A stretch of DNA of 64,000 nucleotides from Liolophura sinensis (taxonomy: Eukaryota; Mollusca; Polyplacophora; Chitonida; Chitonidae). The stretch lies in the NCBI RefSeq assembly GCF_032854445.1, contig NC_088297.1, forward strand, positions 15,635,127 to 15,699,126. The letters run 5' to 3'. The translations under genes and the position numbers were made by a program. Numbering within the stretch: the first letter of the stretch is position 1; each line of letters begins with the position of its first letter. Shown in pieces: positions 1 through 11,957 of the stretch. Below the pieces are notes generated by a model. That model was given only the letters and a program-made list of their open reading frames with translations, had not been told where the DNA came from and did not search any database.

Positions 1-129
1 TATAAGAAGAGTATGGGAGCTAGTTTGACGAACATATTTATATATTTATAGGTGGATAATTTTTTTTACCTGTAATACTGATTTTATTATGACGTACTTT
101 CGACAAAAAAAAATGATTATTTGATAAAG

Positions 130-350
130 TTAATAGAAAGTCAGAGAGATGTTAGAGTGTATGTTGTTATTAGGCCTACAGCAGATTATTTTTTTAGCGA
201 ACACGAAGCCAACATATTCTTCTATCAATTCCACATGCAGATTGTCGTAGACTATCAAGATATTACACGTTAGATATGATATTATAGGAACAGAATACGT
301 TCCAGCCTGACTCAGGCAATAGATTTTCTGTTAAAGTTAACAGATTGTTT
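130..350. repeat. Decayed copy of MITE family M1
   Basis: The right end reads ATTTTCTGTTAAAGTTAACA and the left end has GTTAATAGAAAGTCAGAGAG, a degenerate inverted pair. Internal CAGAATACGTTCCAGCCTGA matches the arm-proximal part of cleaner M1 copies at 9021-9297 and 30329-30597. It is strongly diverged, so the borders are approximate. Confidence 0.5.
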
Positions 351-960
351 TGCTTCAGTTCATAACTTTATTACCAGCGTTTCCTAAACTTTGGAGGCAT
401 AATTATGTATGCAAATTTTTACCCCCCCCCCCCCCTCCTCGCATACCGCCCCATGCTGCTTTCACGCAACACGATTTGTTGTGCCCGCGTACAGAATTCA
501 AGAAAATGGAACAGTGGGACTTGTTTTTGTTGAAAGATATAGACAACAATTTAATCACGTGAACAATATTTCAGGGATTGTCAGGAAAAAACATAACAAT
601 CCTAAAACACGAAATTAATGAAAATGTTTTAAACGCAAGACTTACTTCAGACGCATTATTCATTAGATATTTGGTATTTTTCATGACAATTTCAATAGCA
701 TATAGGTGAGGTAAACAGGAGGGCATTTAAAAGTGCAGCCATATGTGAAATGTATAAAGCAATGTCGGACAGAAAGGCATCAAGCACCTGCACGTGACGC
801 GGTGTGGCTGCGCGTGCCCGCGTCATTGCTGCACGTGACATCTTTCATGTGTTTGTTGCGGCATGTTTTCATACCACAGCCGTATTGGGGCCGGAGGGGC
901 GGGGGAGAGGGCAAATTAACACTTAATCATCAGAATTACCCATAAATGAATGTTAGTAAT
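351..960. other. No gene recognised; C-tract and CpG-rich patch
   Basis: A run of about 15 C lies at 420-434. Around 785-845 there is a local CpG-rich patch with two CACGTG E-box cores (GCACGTGACGC and GCACGTGACAT) about 40 bp apart. Short open frames here show no codon-like character. No gene is supported. Confidence 0.4.
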
Positions 961-1270
961 CGATGTCAATAATATTTATCGATATCAATAAATCTTTAAT
1001 TGATACTAATTTAATACAAGTAAAAAACATTTGACAAATTGTATTTGTTTTACTCGGTTCTAAAATATTACAAGATGCCCGGAAGGAGCAAAAACTATCA
1101 GATGGCTAAAAAGACGGAAATTATCGACATCGATAAACATTGGTATTTATCGATATCGCTCATTCATTTATTGATATCGCCAATTCATTTATCGATATCG
1201 ATAAATGCCCCTATTTATCGATATCGTTAATTCATTTATTGATAAGGATAAATCATTTATTGATACCGAT
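961..1270. repeat. ATCGAT-rich degenerate palindromic repeat
   Basis: The motif ATTTATCGATATCGATAAAT and its variants recur about every 25-30 bp (for example near 975, 1128, 1150, 1190 and 1215). Both ATCGAT and GATATC cores are self-complementary, so single strands could fold on either side. It is simple-sequence-like and not coding. Confidence 0.7.
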
Positions 1271-1509
1271 AATTCTCGATTAAATGTTCATTTGGCCCCA
1301 CACATAGCCGGAGTCACACGATGTACAGCGATGAATTTCTGAGCTAAAAAAGGGACGGCTCGGAGGCGGCTCCAGGTCATACATATGTATTTGCCAATGT
1401 ATATGGTTGTTTGCGTTTACGAGTATTTCTTTTAGTGTATACACAGTTAGTTTTCTTTAGATGATAATGAAATGAATATTGGCATGCAAGGATTCTATAG
1501 TATAAGTCG

Positions 1510-1850
1510 AAGGCTTAATGAGGTGGTCTAATGATAAGAGCATCCTTCTCGAAGTCGGGAGTCCGGGGATCAAAACTGGGCCGGGTCATACTCACGACAT
1601 TTAAAATGGTGCTTTTTACTGCCTCGCTTGGCGCTCAGCACTGATGGGTTAGACCAAGGTAATAGGACTGGTTGCACTGGTATCAGTATAATATGGCATG
1701 GGGTGTCTGCCCTCTGTCTTCGACATGCATGACTCGCACTGCCACATTAAGAATACAGAATATAGGCCTCGTATATGTACACTCACCTGATTAATATTTG
1801 TCGTCATATGACTGAAGAGTTGCTAAAGGCAAAGACCACTCTAAAACGAA
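1510..1850 (+). mobile_element. tRNA-derived SINE, family B (diverged copy)
   Basis: A tRNA-like head with an A-box-like GTGGTCTAATGATAAGAGCA and a B-box-like GGGGATCAAAACTGGGCC is followed by a body with ATCAGTATAATATGGCA. The tail motif CGTCATATGACTGAAGAGTT matches the next copy (2036-2405) and, in reverse, 49465-49770 and 13905-14262. It is a dead, diverged insertion. Confidence 0.75.
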
Positions 1851-2035
1851 GAATATATCAGCTGAAAGACCATTAACAATTGTCCAGGAAAATAGTTGGA
1901 TTTATTATTATTATTATTTTTTTTTTTTTTTGGTTTAGAATTTTTGTAACCGAGTAAAATTGTGTTAAAAGATCAGATTCTATGCGGTGATCTGTTGTGA
2001 CAAGGAAGGTATCTGTTATCTAACATATTTACTCT

Positions 2036-2405
2036 TTGAACCGCCCCTATAGCACAGTTGGTAGAGCGTCCCTGTCGGGAGCGGTAGATCCAGGGTCAAT
2101 CCTGGGTCGAGTCACACCTAAGACTTTAAAAGAGGAAGTTGCAGCTTCCTCGCCTGGCATGAAGGCGTTCAGCATGAAGGGGTTAGTGCAATATTGGTTG
2201 ACCCCTATCAGTATAATGGCTCGGGCAGGGCGCCTTACTTGCCTTCGGTAAGGCGTCTCAGTGAAGCAGCACTAGATAAAAAGAGCTGTGAAAACCCGCC
2301 CTACAAGAAGGAGGCACATTACATGCATTCTAGGGATTCCTTCGTCGTCATATGACTGAAAAATTGGTAAGTTCGAAGTTAAAACCCGCGCAATCACTCA
2401 CTCAC
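2036..2405 (+). mobile_element. tRNA-derived SINE, family B (near full length)
   Basis: The head carries an A box (TAGCACAGTTGGTAGAGCG) and a B box (GGGTCAATCCTGGG) at normal tRNA spacing. The body has CCCTATCAGTATAATGGC, and the 3' end reads CGTCATATGACTGAAAAATT followed by CACTCACTCACTC. The pol III boxes show a tRNA-derived origin. The short frame across it is not a gene. Confidence 0.8.
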
Positions 2406-3202
2406 TCTATACTCTTTGCCTGAAATAATTCGCTTCAAGGTCAAAGCAGCGAATGCAATCAGAGGCCTACATGTATATGCATTTTGCTTGTTGAAATGTA
2501 GCAGTTTAATGTGTGTTAAGTAGCAAAAAGCCTTTGTGACGTCATAGGTCCCATTGTGGTCAGAAAGGCCCACTATAGAAAAAAAAATATTCAAATGCAT
2601 TTTACTATAGGCTGAACAAATTGTACAATAAATAAATAAATAAATCCCAGTATTTTCGTGGACAAGTTTAAACCATCTTTCATCTGATACATACTTCATT
2701 TTAGAGTTGTCTTGACCTTGTCTAGCACACATAGACACATGGTAAGACCAAGCACGCGGTGCCTTCGAACATCGATCCAGTCATTTCATGGTTATTAATA
2801 TTTATGCTTAAGTCCAGAAAGACGTAAGCAATTGCACCTGTAACCCTTAAGGCGGATCTGAACCATGAACTGTTACGCAGAGCGTAATTAATCAAAGACA
2901 GCTAACAGCTGAATAGTTCCTCACAGGGTAGGGGCCTAACCAATGTAGCTTGGATATATCTGATCTCTGATAGCGTAATGACATATACAGATGTATGTTT
3001 AGGCTGATTATTTCCGATTACATCGACATAGTCAATGCGCATGTCAACTTATTTATAATGCATGTTATACGCAGGTGCAAACTAAGACGCACCCTGTGGA
3101 TAATTCAGCTGCGTAAATGATGTCATACAAACCATCCATGAGCATGGTTGGTAACTGTCGGCAATTTGTAGATTTCTCGTCTCTTACTCTCTTACAGTTC
3201 CT
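2406..3202. other. No gene recognised
   Basis: AT-rich sequence with no convincing coding potential on either strand. A minus-strand open frame of about 114 codons at 2394-2738 overlaps the SINE tail and a TAAATAAATAAA tract and is most likely chance. Confidence 0.5.
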
Positions 3203-3385
3203 ACACTCAAGAAAATTAATCAGTAAATTTTGACAGAGAGGCTGTTGCCTGAGTGATGCTAGAATGTATTCTGTTATTATAACATAATGTTTGTCTAGTA
3301 CAACAGTTATGTTGAGTTAACAGAATATGTGTGTTATGTTTAACAGGATAATCCGATGCAATATAAGAGAATACCTTCTAGCATC
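3203..3385. repeat. MITE M1, right-truncated copy at the left edge of unit 1
   Basis: The left terminus TACACTCAAGAAAATTAATC and subterminal CTGTTGCCTGAGTGATGCTA match M1. The right side stops at CTAGCATCACTCAGCCACAC and lacks the last 40 or so bases of the inverted repeat. This copy matters because sequence from 3251 onward (GAGTGATG...) is the point at which units 2 and 3 of the tandem duplication restart. Confidence 0.75.
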
Positions 3386-3507
3386 ACTCAGCCACACATT
3401 TTGTGCCTTTTTTTTTTGCTTTTTGAGACTAAGAAATATCCCATGTCAAGTTTTGTATTTCTATGAGGAAAGATACATTTTCTGTCTTGGATGAGAAAGT
3501 ACTGTTT

Positions 3508-4100
3508 TATTCCGAGTTCTCTGGTTTCCTCCATCCGCAATGTATTACCCCGGGTTTTCTGGTTTCTTCCATCCGCAATGTTCTACCCCAAGTTCTTTGG
3601 TTCCCTCCACCCGCAATGTTTTAGCCCGAGTTCACCGATTTCCACCATGTGTTATGTAACCCAAGTTCTCTGGTTTCCTCCATACGCAATGTTTCAGCAC
3701 GAGTTCTCTGGTTTCCTACATCCTGAATGTTTTAGCCCGAGTTCTCTGGTTTCCTCCATGCGTAATGTACCCCGAGTTCTCTGGTTTCATCCATCCGCAA
3801 TGTTTTAGCCCGAATTCTCTGGTTTCCTCCAGCGTAATGTACCTTGAGTTCTCTTGTTTCCTCCATCCGCAATGTTTTAGGCCCATTTCTCTGGTTTCGT
3901 CCATCCGCAATGTTTTGCCCCGAGTTCTCTGGTTTCCTCCATGCGTAATTTACCCGATGTTCTCTGGTTTTCTCCGTCCGCAATGTTTTAGCCCAGGTTT
4001 TCTGGTTTCCTCCATCCGCAATGTTTTACCCTCCAGCCGTAATGTTTTACCCCAAGTACACTGCTTTCCTCCAGCCGTAATGTTTTACCTCGAATTCTTT
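3508..4100. repeat. 38-bp minisatellite, copy in unit 1
   Basis: About 15 imperfect copies of a 38-bp unit containing TCTGGTTTCCTCCATCCGCA. Because 38 is not divisible by three, each frame cycles through the same pattern, which gives mirror ORFs on both strands (3491-3808, 3765-4193 and the minus strand). These are repeat artefacts. Confidence 0.92.
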
Positions 4101-4857
4101 GATTTAATGAATCTGAACACTAATCCTTTAAGTCAGAAATGGTTTTCTGGAATCGACCCCAGCCACTTTAGTGACGTATTTACGTCATTTTAATGACGCT
4201 GATCATTACACTGAAGCGTCAACAGAGCGACATCTCAAACGTAAGACCATACAGGAAAGGTATGACTATGAAAGCTGGTTAAGACCGCTATCATCATACC
4301 TTCGCACCATTGGTCCAATCGCTTCGTACTATATTGTTCTATCGCTTCGCAGTATCGTTCCATCGTCAGTGCGGTGATACGATAATGGCCTTATATTTAG
4401 TTGATTAAATATAACCCACTTTGGACTTCTGCTGGTATCCCACTGGGAGCGTTGGCGTCCAACTTGGCGGTCGACAGCGACCAATCTTCTCCGCCTTTTC
4501 TTTTTTCGCGATGATTTTTGGCAACATTGCATCTCAACACTGTAGAGAGCTGCAACATCGCTGAAACACTCGGTCACACACTCTTTCACCTAAACTTATC
4601 CCATACAAGTAACAAGGATATTCAAACGCTTTGGCGAGATATAGTAGAGAACAACATTCTGACGAGATTCCAACGAGACTAAAAGGGTATTCAGTTGAGA
4701 ATCTCGTGCAAACCTATCCATGGTTCTTCCAATGAACTTTGACACCATACAATAACAACATCTAGTGATAGGTAACAATGTATCACTGTACCACATGTTG
4801 CTAGTACATTGCGATAACACTGCGACCATCTACGACAGATGACTGAGCTAGGATGCC

Positions 4858-5053
4858 GGATATTTTTATTTACTTATTTATTTGTTTATTTATTTATTTA
4901 TTTATTTATTTTGTATTTTACACCATTCTCAGTAATATTTCGCTTATACGAAGGTGGCAGGCATTATGGTGGGAGGAAACCGGGCAGGACCCGGGGTAAA
5001 CTCACTACCATCCACAGGTTGCTGCAAGACCTTCCCACGTACGTCGAATGTTT
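4858..5053 (-). mobile_element. RUDI-like SINE, 5'-truncated, in block Q of unit 1
   Basis: Reversed copy: a T-rich (TTTA)n tail, then TTTTACACCATTCTCAGTAATATTTCGCTTATACG, shown here in part by TTCGCTTATACGAAGGTGGC, and AGGTTGCTGCAAGACCTTCC. The tRNA head is absent. The same insertion sits at the same place in units 2 and 3, so it predates the duplication. Confidence 0.82.
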
Positions 5054-5571
5054 TTAAATACATTGAAAAAGGACCGACCCACAAAATGCTTGAGCGTTGC
5101 CGCTTCACAGGGTCAACACGCAGGCATAAAGGAAGGCATTACGCAACGCCGGGATGATTCACATAGTTCCAGGTGATCACCTGAGCGTTTGTTTGCGTCT
5201 TTTTGTTCACTGCATGCAAGTCAGGAAAAATTTCTCAACTCCACGTGACACTAGTGTAGTCTTATAAACACACACACACATATATACTGTTGCCAGGAGT
5301 TACTGACATTTAATAAACATATACCACAAGAGAATATATTTTCCGCGTTGTCCCAGGGCTGTGGATATACTGAGCGTTGTTTGCCGGCGTATGCTTCAAA
5401 AGAGATCGCACAAGGTCATGTGGGAAGTGCCGTCCAGAACTTCCGTGGAAAATGTGTTTTGTGTGTAGACAATGCACGTATACCATGGCCAAGCGGTAAG
5501 ACATAAATCCACATGTTTTTTAAATAGTTTAAGACTTGTCATATGTAGGTATTGAAAGATTCACTGTGCGG

Positions 5572-5646
5572 GCCGGTACTGACCGGGATTTGAACTTCTC
5601 CACAGTTGAACTGTAGCGCTCTACCACCTGAGCTAAAGAGAAATCC
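5572..5646 (-). repeat. tRNA-like sequence (pseudo-tRNA), unit 1
   Basis: On the minus strand TAGCTCAGGTGGTAGAGCGC gives a perfect 4-bp D stem and A box, and GTTCAAATCC gives a B-box/T-loop. A 5-bp anticodon stem closes loop GTTCAAC with TCA in the anticodon position. The T stem and acceptor stem do not pair, so it is a pseudo-tRNA or an orphan SINE head, not a working tRNA. Copies occur in units 2 and 3. Confidence 0.6.
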
Positions 5647-5766
5647 AAGGCCCACTAATTACTGCTAGTATTAGCACTGAAAGTTGGTCGCGTAAAAAAC
5701 AAGAAAACTGAGTAAGTTGCATGTTTCGTTCAAATGACGATGGTGTTAAGAGTTCTGTTTTAAACA

Positions 5767-6896
5767 TGTACAGACAGGTGATCGATTGACAGCATGTAAA
5801 GACAACATGGTGATCCAGTGTCGACATGTAAGGACAGCATGGTGATCCATTATCACCATGTAAGGACAACATGGTGATCCAGTGTCGACATGTAAGGACA
5901 ACATGGTGATCCAGTGTCGACATGTAAGGACAACATGGTGATCCATTGTCAGCATGTAAGGACAACATGGTGATCCATTGTCAGTATGTAAGGACAACAT
6001 GGTGATCCAGTATCGACATGTAAGGACAGCATAGTGATCCATTGTCAGCATGTAAGGACAACATGGTGATCCATTGTCAGCATGTAAGGACAACATGGTG
6101 ATCCGGTGTCGACATGTAAGGACATCATGGTGATCCAGTGTCGTCATGTAAAGACAGCATGGTGATCCAGTGTCGACATGTAAGAACAACATGGTGATCC
6201 ATTGTCAGCATGTAAGGACAACATTGTGATCCAGTGTCGTCATGTAAAGACAGCATGGTGATCCAGTGTCGTCATGTAAGGGCAACATGGTGATCCATTG
6301 TCAGCATGTAAGGACAACATGGTGATCCAGTGTCAACATGTAAGAACAACATGGTGATCCATTGTCAGCATGTAAAGACAACATGGTGATCCAGTATCGA
6401 CATGTAAAGACAGCATGGTGATCCAGTGTCGACATGTAAGAACAACATGGTGATCCATTGTCAGCATGTAAGGACAACATCGTGATCCAGTGTCGACATG
6501 TAAGGGCAGCATGGTGATCCAGTGTCGTCATGTAAGAGCAACATGGTGATCCATTGTCAGCATGTAAGGACAACATGGTGATCCGGTGTCGACATGTAAG
6601 GACATCATGGTGATCCAGTGTTGACATGTAAGGACAACATTGTGACCCATTGTCAGCATGTAAGGACAGCATGGTGATCCAGTGTCGACATGTGAGGATA
6701 AAATGGTGATCCATTGTCAGCATGTAAGGACAACATGGTGATTCACTTTCAGCATATAAAGAAAACATGGTGATCCATTGTCAACATGTAAGGACAACGT
6801 GGTGATCCATTGTCAGCATGTAAAGACAACATGGTGATCCATTGTCAGCATGTAAGGACAACGTGGTGATCCATTGTCAACATGTAAAGACAACAT
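5767..6896. repeat. 32-bp satellite array R1 (~35 monomers)
   Basis: Head-to-tail 32-bp monomers such as ACATGGTGATCCATTGTCAG plus CATGTAAGGACA. Two main variants alternate: CCATTGTCAGCATG and CCAGTGTCGACATG. Minus-strand frames stay open until a TGCTGA variant supplies a stop, so the 111- to 155-codon ORFs here are by-products. The array ends abruptly at 6896 where block P begins. Confidence 0.97.
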
Positions 6897-7989
6897 CTTT
6901 AACAATCATTATTCATCTCCCTTGAGTTCTGGGAGAGATACGTGTAGGTTGGCAAATTCTGATCTCATTGGTGTGTGGCACAGCTCGTGCACTGAAAAAC
7001 CAAATGTTTAACATTTAAACATCTGTGCAGCAGATAATAAATGTGCTTAATGTTTAATTGTAACGTGTTTAATACTTAAATACTTAAACATGTTTATCCA
7101 ACAATTGATAATAAGGCCGCTTTATAATGTTGATCATATACGTTGGAAACTTTAATTCACTCCGTTTAAGCAATAAACCCTTCAATTTACTACATAAATT
7201 ATTGCATTCAGGCTATAAATTTAAGTATTTATAAAATACTGCATGTATTTATAAAATAAAGCAATATATTTTATGAAAAATACGTGTGAATCTGAAAAAT
7301 AAACACACCTTGAACATGTTAAAAGTAACCATTTATTATAGTGTGTGCACTTGCTACCGATCAAAATAGTTCATGAATTGCCTTAAATGTATAAAACAGA
7401 TCAAATTATAGCTTTTGGAACTTTGGAATCATTTTAACGCTCTAAATAGTATAGGCACGAGTCCGATATTTACTGAAAGGCATTAATTTGGTAAGCACGT
7501 TTATTATATGTTGCAGAAATATGTTTAAATGATAAATATTTGTTTTTTCAGTGTGCATGTCACGTGATCTATAAGGCGCGTCTAGTTTTAGCTTGAAGTT
7601 GTGGTTGTCGTGTCATGTGAATATTTTTAAGTGACGCGTAAAAACCCAATCAAAGAAATAAATCTATTCCATGGCGATTTCGTAATATTAATCGTGTCAT
7701 ATACGATTACCACATGCATGTACCGCTCAATATGAGAGTTCGCATTAAACACCGTTCACTGCTCCATTAAAACCAGTTTTCTTAAACATGATTTTTTTAT
7801 TATTAAAAAACAAAACAAATAAAAAACAAAACAAAAACAAAACAACTAATACATGAGCATTTACGCCCCTGTCTAAGTTTGGTTCTAATTTTACTGCGCC
7901 ATGTTTGGCCTCCTGTTTACATGACATCTGTAGGTACATATGTACATGTATGGCTAAGACTCAGTACTACGACACAATTTGTTCATATG

Positions 7990-8143
7990 TGGGCCAATTT
8001 GTGAGCCAGAGGCATCTTACCAATGCGGTGACTGTGGGTTCAAGTCCAGGTCATGCTAGCTTCCTCTCCGGTCGTACGTGGGAAGGTCTGCAGCAACCTG
8101 CGGAGGGTCATGGGTCTCTGTCCGCGTCTCCTAGAAAAATTTG
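7990..8143 (+). mobile_element. RUDI-like SINE fragment in block P, copy 1
   Basis: Head-proximal part only: GAGCCAGAGGCATCTTACCA, B box GGGTTCAAGTCCAGG, and TGGGAAGGTCTGCAGCAACC. The 3' tail is missing. It matches the corresponding part of the full SINE at 61212-61472. Confidence 0.78.
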
Positions 8144-9020
8144 AACCGAAACTACAGTGTTTAACTGCGAATTACGGCCTTGTAATATTTCTGTTTATAC
8201 TAGAAATAAATGTAAACAAAATCAGGAACTGATGTTCATGGAGCGATTCAATGTGAACTCGTTTTTACATGGGAGAATGATCATAAAGCTGAACTTTCTG
8301 CATTTTTTCTCCGGTAGCCGATTTATGCATTTTCAGAAAAAGTCAACCTCTGTATCTTGATCTTTTTATACCATTTACTTAATTTTGTTAGTATTTGCTA
8401 GATCTGTTACGACCCAAAAATGCGAAAATTAATGCATTCACGAAAATTAATGAACATTACCATGTATGGATGTTGAAGATCACTGGGCAAAGTTCGTGCA
8501 AAATATATAGAGGCTTACGTTTCTTTCCATTCTCCGCGAAAGAAATTGTGACTTATATGACGTCAAAGAAAATGTTGTCACTGTTCTAGAATTACACCAA
8601 ATGCTGTGTTGTCATCCCATTTAACATACAACCACATTAAAACAATATTGAAGGGACCAAGCATCGGGGATACTGTTTCCACCAATAGAATCCTAGTTTT
8701 ATGCAGGAATATAATTTAATTAAAAACGTACACCATAGAGAGAAAACTAAAGGAGCGACGGCAGTGTGATAGTTGGTAAATAGTTACACGAATATAACCG
8801 GTGAAATACGGCCTCTTGACTCAACCAGGGTATTGTACTATCTGTTCGTGTAGATGCGTAAAAAGCTGCAATTTACACGCCCCCGTAGCACCATGGCTTA
8901 AGCAGAATTAAGTCAAAGAAAATGCAGTGATGGTAATTGCAATTTTGTATACGTCGCTAGCCTAGAATTACTCAAAATGGCTGCCCACTTATGTAGGCAT
9001 GCTCATGTATGGTTACTATG

Positions 9021-9297
9021 TACACCAAAAAAAATAAAATAATAATAATCTGTTAATTTTAACAGAAAGTCTGTTGTCTGAGTGATTCTAGATTTTATTC
9101 AGTTATTGCAGCAGGCTATTCTCTTCAATATAACACACATATTCTACTAAATCGACATAAACATTCCTTTAGACTAACAGGATGTTATGTTGAAAATGAC
9201 AGAAAATTAGGCCTATGCGACAATAACAAAGTACATTCCATCATCACTCAAACAACAGACTTTCTGTTAGAATTAACAGGTTAATTTTTTGAGTGTA
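9021..9297. mobile_element. MITE M1, full-length copy in block P1
   Basis: Terminal inverted repeats of about 60 bp: left AATCTGTTAATTTTAACAGA and AGTCTGTTGTCTGAGTGATT, right ATCACTCAAACAACAGACTT followed by AGAATTAACAGGTTAATTTT. Ends read TACACC.../...GAGTGTA with TA at both flanks, compatible with a Tc1/mariner-type MITE. It has no transposase. Confidence 0.82.
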
Positions 9298-9823
9298 TAA
9301 GTGGGGTTTCATATCTGGGTTCCTCGTTCTGCAACAGCATTACGAAGACAGTATGACAGCATATTTATTTTATTTAGACTGTTTATTTTGATTTGGGTCT
9401 TAATGACCTAAACAAACATTTTTCACTTATACGACGGCGATTATATCTGTTTGTGAATATAACCGGAGTGCCCGGAATAAACCAACCAATCCTTCGCTCG
9501 GTACCTAACAATCCCCCTGATTAAAATCCACTGTCTAAACAGCCAGAGCTGGATTCGATCACTGAGTGATGATAGAATGTATTCTGTTATCATAACATAA
9601 TGTTTGTCTAGTACAACAGTTATGTTGAATTAATAGAATATGTGTGTTATATTTAAGAGGATAATCCGATGCAATATAACAGAATACCTTCTAGCATCAT
9701 TCAGCCACACATTTTGTGCCTTTTTGTTTTTTTGCTTTTTGAGACTAAGAAATATCCCATGTCAAGTTTTGTATTTCTATGAGGAAATATACATTTTCTG
9801 TCTTGGATGAGAAAGTACTGTTT

Positions 9824-10418
9824 TATTCCGAGTTCTCTGGTTTCCTCCATCCGCAATGTATTACCCCGGGTTTTCTGGTTTCTTCCATCCGCAATGTTCT
9901 ACCCCAAGTTCTTTGGTTCCCTCCATCCGCAATGTTTTAGCCCGAGTTCACCGGTTTCCACCATGTGTTATGTAACCCAAGTTCTCTGGTTTCCTCCATA
10001 CGCAATGTTTCAGCACGAGTTCTCTGGTTTCCTACATCCTGAATGTTTTAGCCCGAGTTCTCTGGTTTCCTCCATGCGTAATGTACCCCGAGTTCTCTGG
10101 TTTCATCCATCTGCCATGTTTTAGCCCGAATTCTCTGGTTTCCTCCAGCGTAATGTACCTTGAGTTCTCTTGTTTCCTCCATCCGCAATGTTTTAGGCCC
10201 ATTTCTCTGGTTTCGTCCATCCACAATGTTTTGCCCCGAGTTCTCTGGTTTCCTCCATGCGTAATGTACCCCATGTTCTCTGGTTTTCTCCGTCCGCAAT
10301 GTTTTACCCCAAGTTTTCTGGTTTCCTCCATCCGCAATGTTTTACCCTCCAGCCGTAATGTTTTACCCCAAGTACACTGCTTTCCTCCAGCCGTAATGTT
10401 TTACCTCGAATTCTTTGA
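9824..10418. repeat. 38-bp minisatellite, copy in unit 2
   Basis: Same array as 3508-4100, co-linear copy for copy with a few substitutions (for example the monomers near 10110 and 10270). This shows that the whole unit, not just the array, was duplicated. Confidence 0.92.
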
Positions 10419-11169
10419 TTTAATGAATCTAAACACTAATCCTTTAAGTCAGAAATGGTTTTCTGGAATCGACCCCAGTCACTTTAGTGACGTATTTACG
10501 TCATTTTAATGACGCTGATCATTACACTGAAGTGTCAATAGGGCGACGTCTCAAACGTAAGACCATACAGGAAAGGTATGACTATGAAAGCTGGTTAAGG
10601 CCGCTATCATCATACCTTCGCACCATTGGTCCAATCGCTTCGTACTATATTGTTCTATCGCTTCGCAGTATCGTTCCATCGTCAGTGCGGTGATACGATA
10701 ATGGCCTTATATTTAGTTGATTAAATATGACCCACTTTGGACTTCTGCTGGTATCCCACTGGGAGCGTTGGCGTCCAACTTGGCGTTCGACAGCGACCAA
10801 TCTTCTCCGCCTTTTCTTTTTTCGCGATGATTTTTGGTAACATTGCATCTCAACACTGTAGAGAGCTGCAACATCGCTGAAACACTCGGTCACACACTCT
10901 TTCACCTAAACTTATCCCATACAAGTAACAAGGATATTCAAACGCTTTGGCGAGATATAGTAGAGAACAACATTCTGACGAGATTCCAACGAGACTAAAA
11001 GGGTATTCAGTTGAGAATCTCGTGCAAACCTATCCATGGTTCTTCCAATGAACTTTGACACCATTCAATAACAACATCTAGTGATAGATAACAATGTATC
11101 ACTGTACCACATGTTGCCAGTACATTGCGATAACACTGCGACCATCTACGACAGATGACTGAGCTAGGA

Positions 11170-11370
11170 TGCCGGGTATTTTTATTTACTTATTTATTTG
11201 TTTATTTATTTATTTATTTTGTATTTTACACCGTTCTCAATAATATTTCGCTTATACGAAGGTGGCAGGCATTATGGTGGGAGGAAACCGGGCAGGACCC
11301 GGGTGAAACTCACTACCATCCACAGGTTGCTGCAAGACCTTCCCACGTACGGTACGTCGAATGTTTTTAA
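11170..11370 (-). mobile_element. RUDI-like SINE in block Q, unit 2
   Basis: Same reversed, head-less insertion as 4858-5053, with a shorter TTTA tract and an added GTACG duplication after CCCACGTACG. Confidence 0.82.
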
Positions 11371-11884
11371 ATACGTTGAAAAAGGACCGACCCACAAAAT
11401 GCTTGAGCGTTGCCGCTTCACAGGATCAGCACGCAGGCATAAAGGAAGGCATTACGCAACGCCGGGCTGATTCATATAGTTCCAGGTGATCACCTGAGCG
11501 TTTGTGTGTGTCTTTTTTTTTCACTGCATGCAAGTCAGGAAAAATTTCTCAACTCCACGTGACACCAGTGTAGTCATATAAACACACACACATATATACT
11601 GTGGCCAGGAGTTACTGACATTTACTAAACATATACCACAAGAGAATATATTTTCCGCGTTGTCCCAGGGTTGTGGATATACTGAGCGTTGTTTCCGGCG
11701 TATGCTTCAAAAGAGAGCACATAAGGTCATGTGGGAAGTGTCGTCCAGAACTTCCGTGGAAAATGTGTTTTGTGTGTAGACAATGCACGTATACCATGGC
11801 CAAGCGGTAAGACATAAATCCACATGTTTTTTTTAAATAGTTTAAGACTAGTCATATGTAGGCATTGATAGATTAACTGTGCGG

Positions 11885-11957
11885 GCTGGTACTGACCGGG
11901 ATTTGAACTTCTCCACAGTTGAACTGTAGCGCTCTACCACCTGAGCTAAAGAGAAAT
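11885..11957 (-). repeat. tRNA-like sequence (pseudo-tRNA), unit 2
   Basis: Copy of the element at 5572-5646. A box and B box are unchanged and the outer stems are unpaired. Confidence 0.58.

Larger units (their letters stand above)
3251..9563 (+). repeat. Tandem segmental duplication, unit 1 (Q-R-P, lacks S)
   Basis: First of three head-to-tail units, with blocks Q 3251-5766, R satellite 5767-6896 and P 6899-9563. Block S, present in units 2 and 3 between R and P, is missing: satellite monomers run into ACAATCATTATTCATC, the start of P. Read by eye, Q and P differ from their other copies by scattered substitutions and small indels only, which suggests a recent origin. Confidence 0.93.
6899..9563. 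repeat. Block P, copy 1
   Basis: AT-rich 2.66-kb block starting ACAATCATTATTCATCTCCC and ending GCTGGATTCGATCACT; repeated at 16376-19017 and 28203-30861. It contains a RUDI-like SINE fragment, a full M1 MITE near its right end and a GGAGCGACGGCAGTGTGATA motif also seen at 47805-47945. No gene is recognised, and short frames such as 8157-8360 have no support beyond being duplicated. Confidence 0.9.

Noticed and set aside
2041-2115. Functional tRNA gene
   Set aside because: The pol III boxes are good but the acceptor and T stems do not pair and the sequence runs into a SINE body.
3491-4193. Both-strand ORFs (105 and 142 codons) present in all three units
   Set aside because: They are translations of the 38-bp minisatellite; presence in three copies only reflects recent duplication.
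4329-4589. 86-codon minus frame with a KKKRRRR stretch, conserved in three units
   Set aside because: The units are too similar for conservation to mean anything, and the basic run comes from a CTTTTCTTTTTTCG tract.
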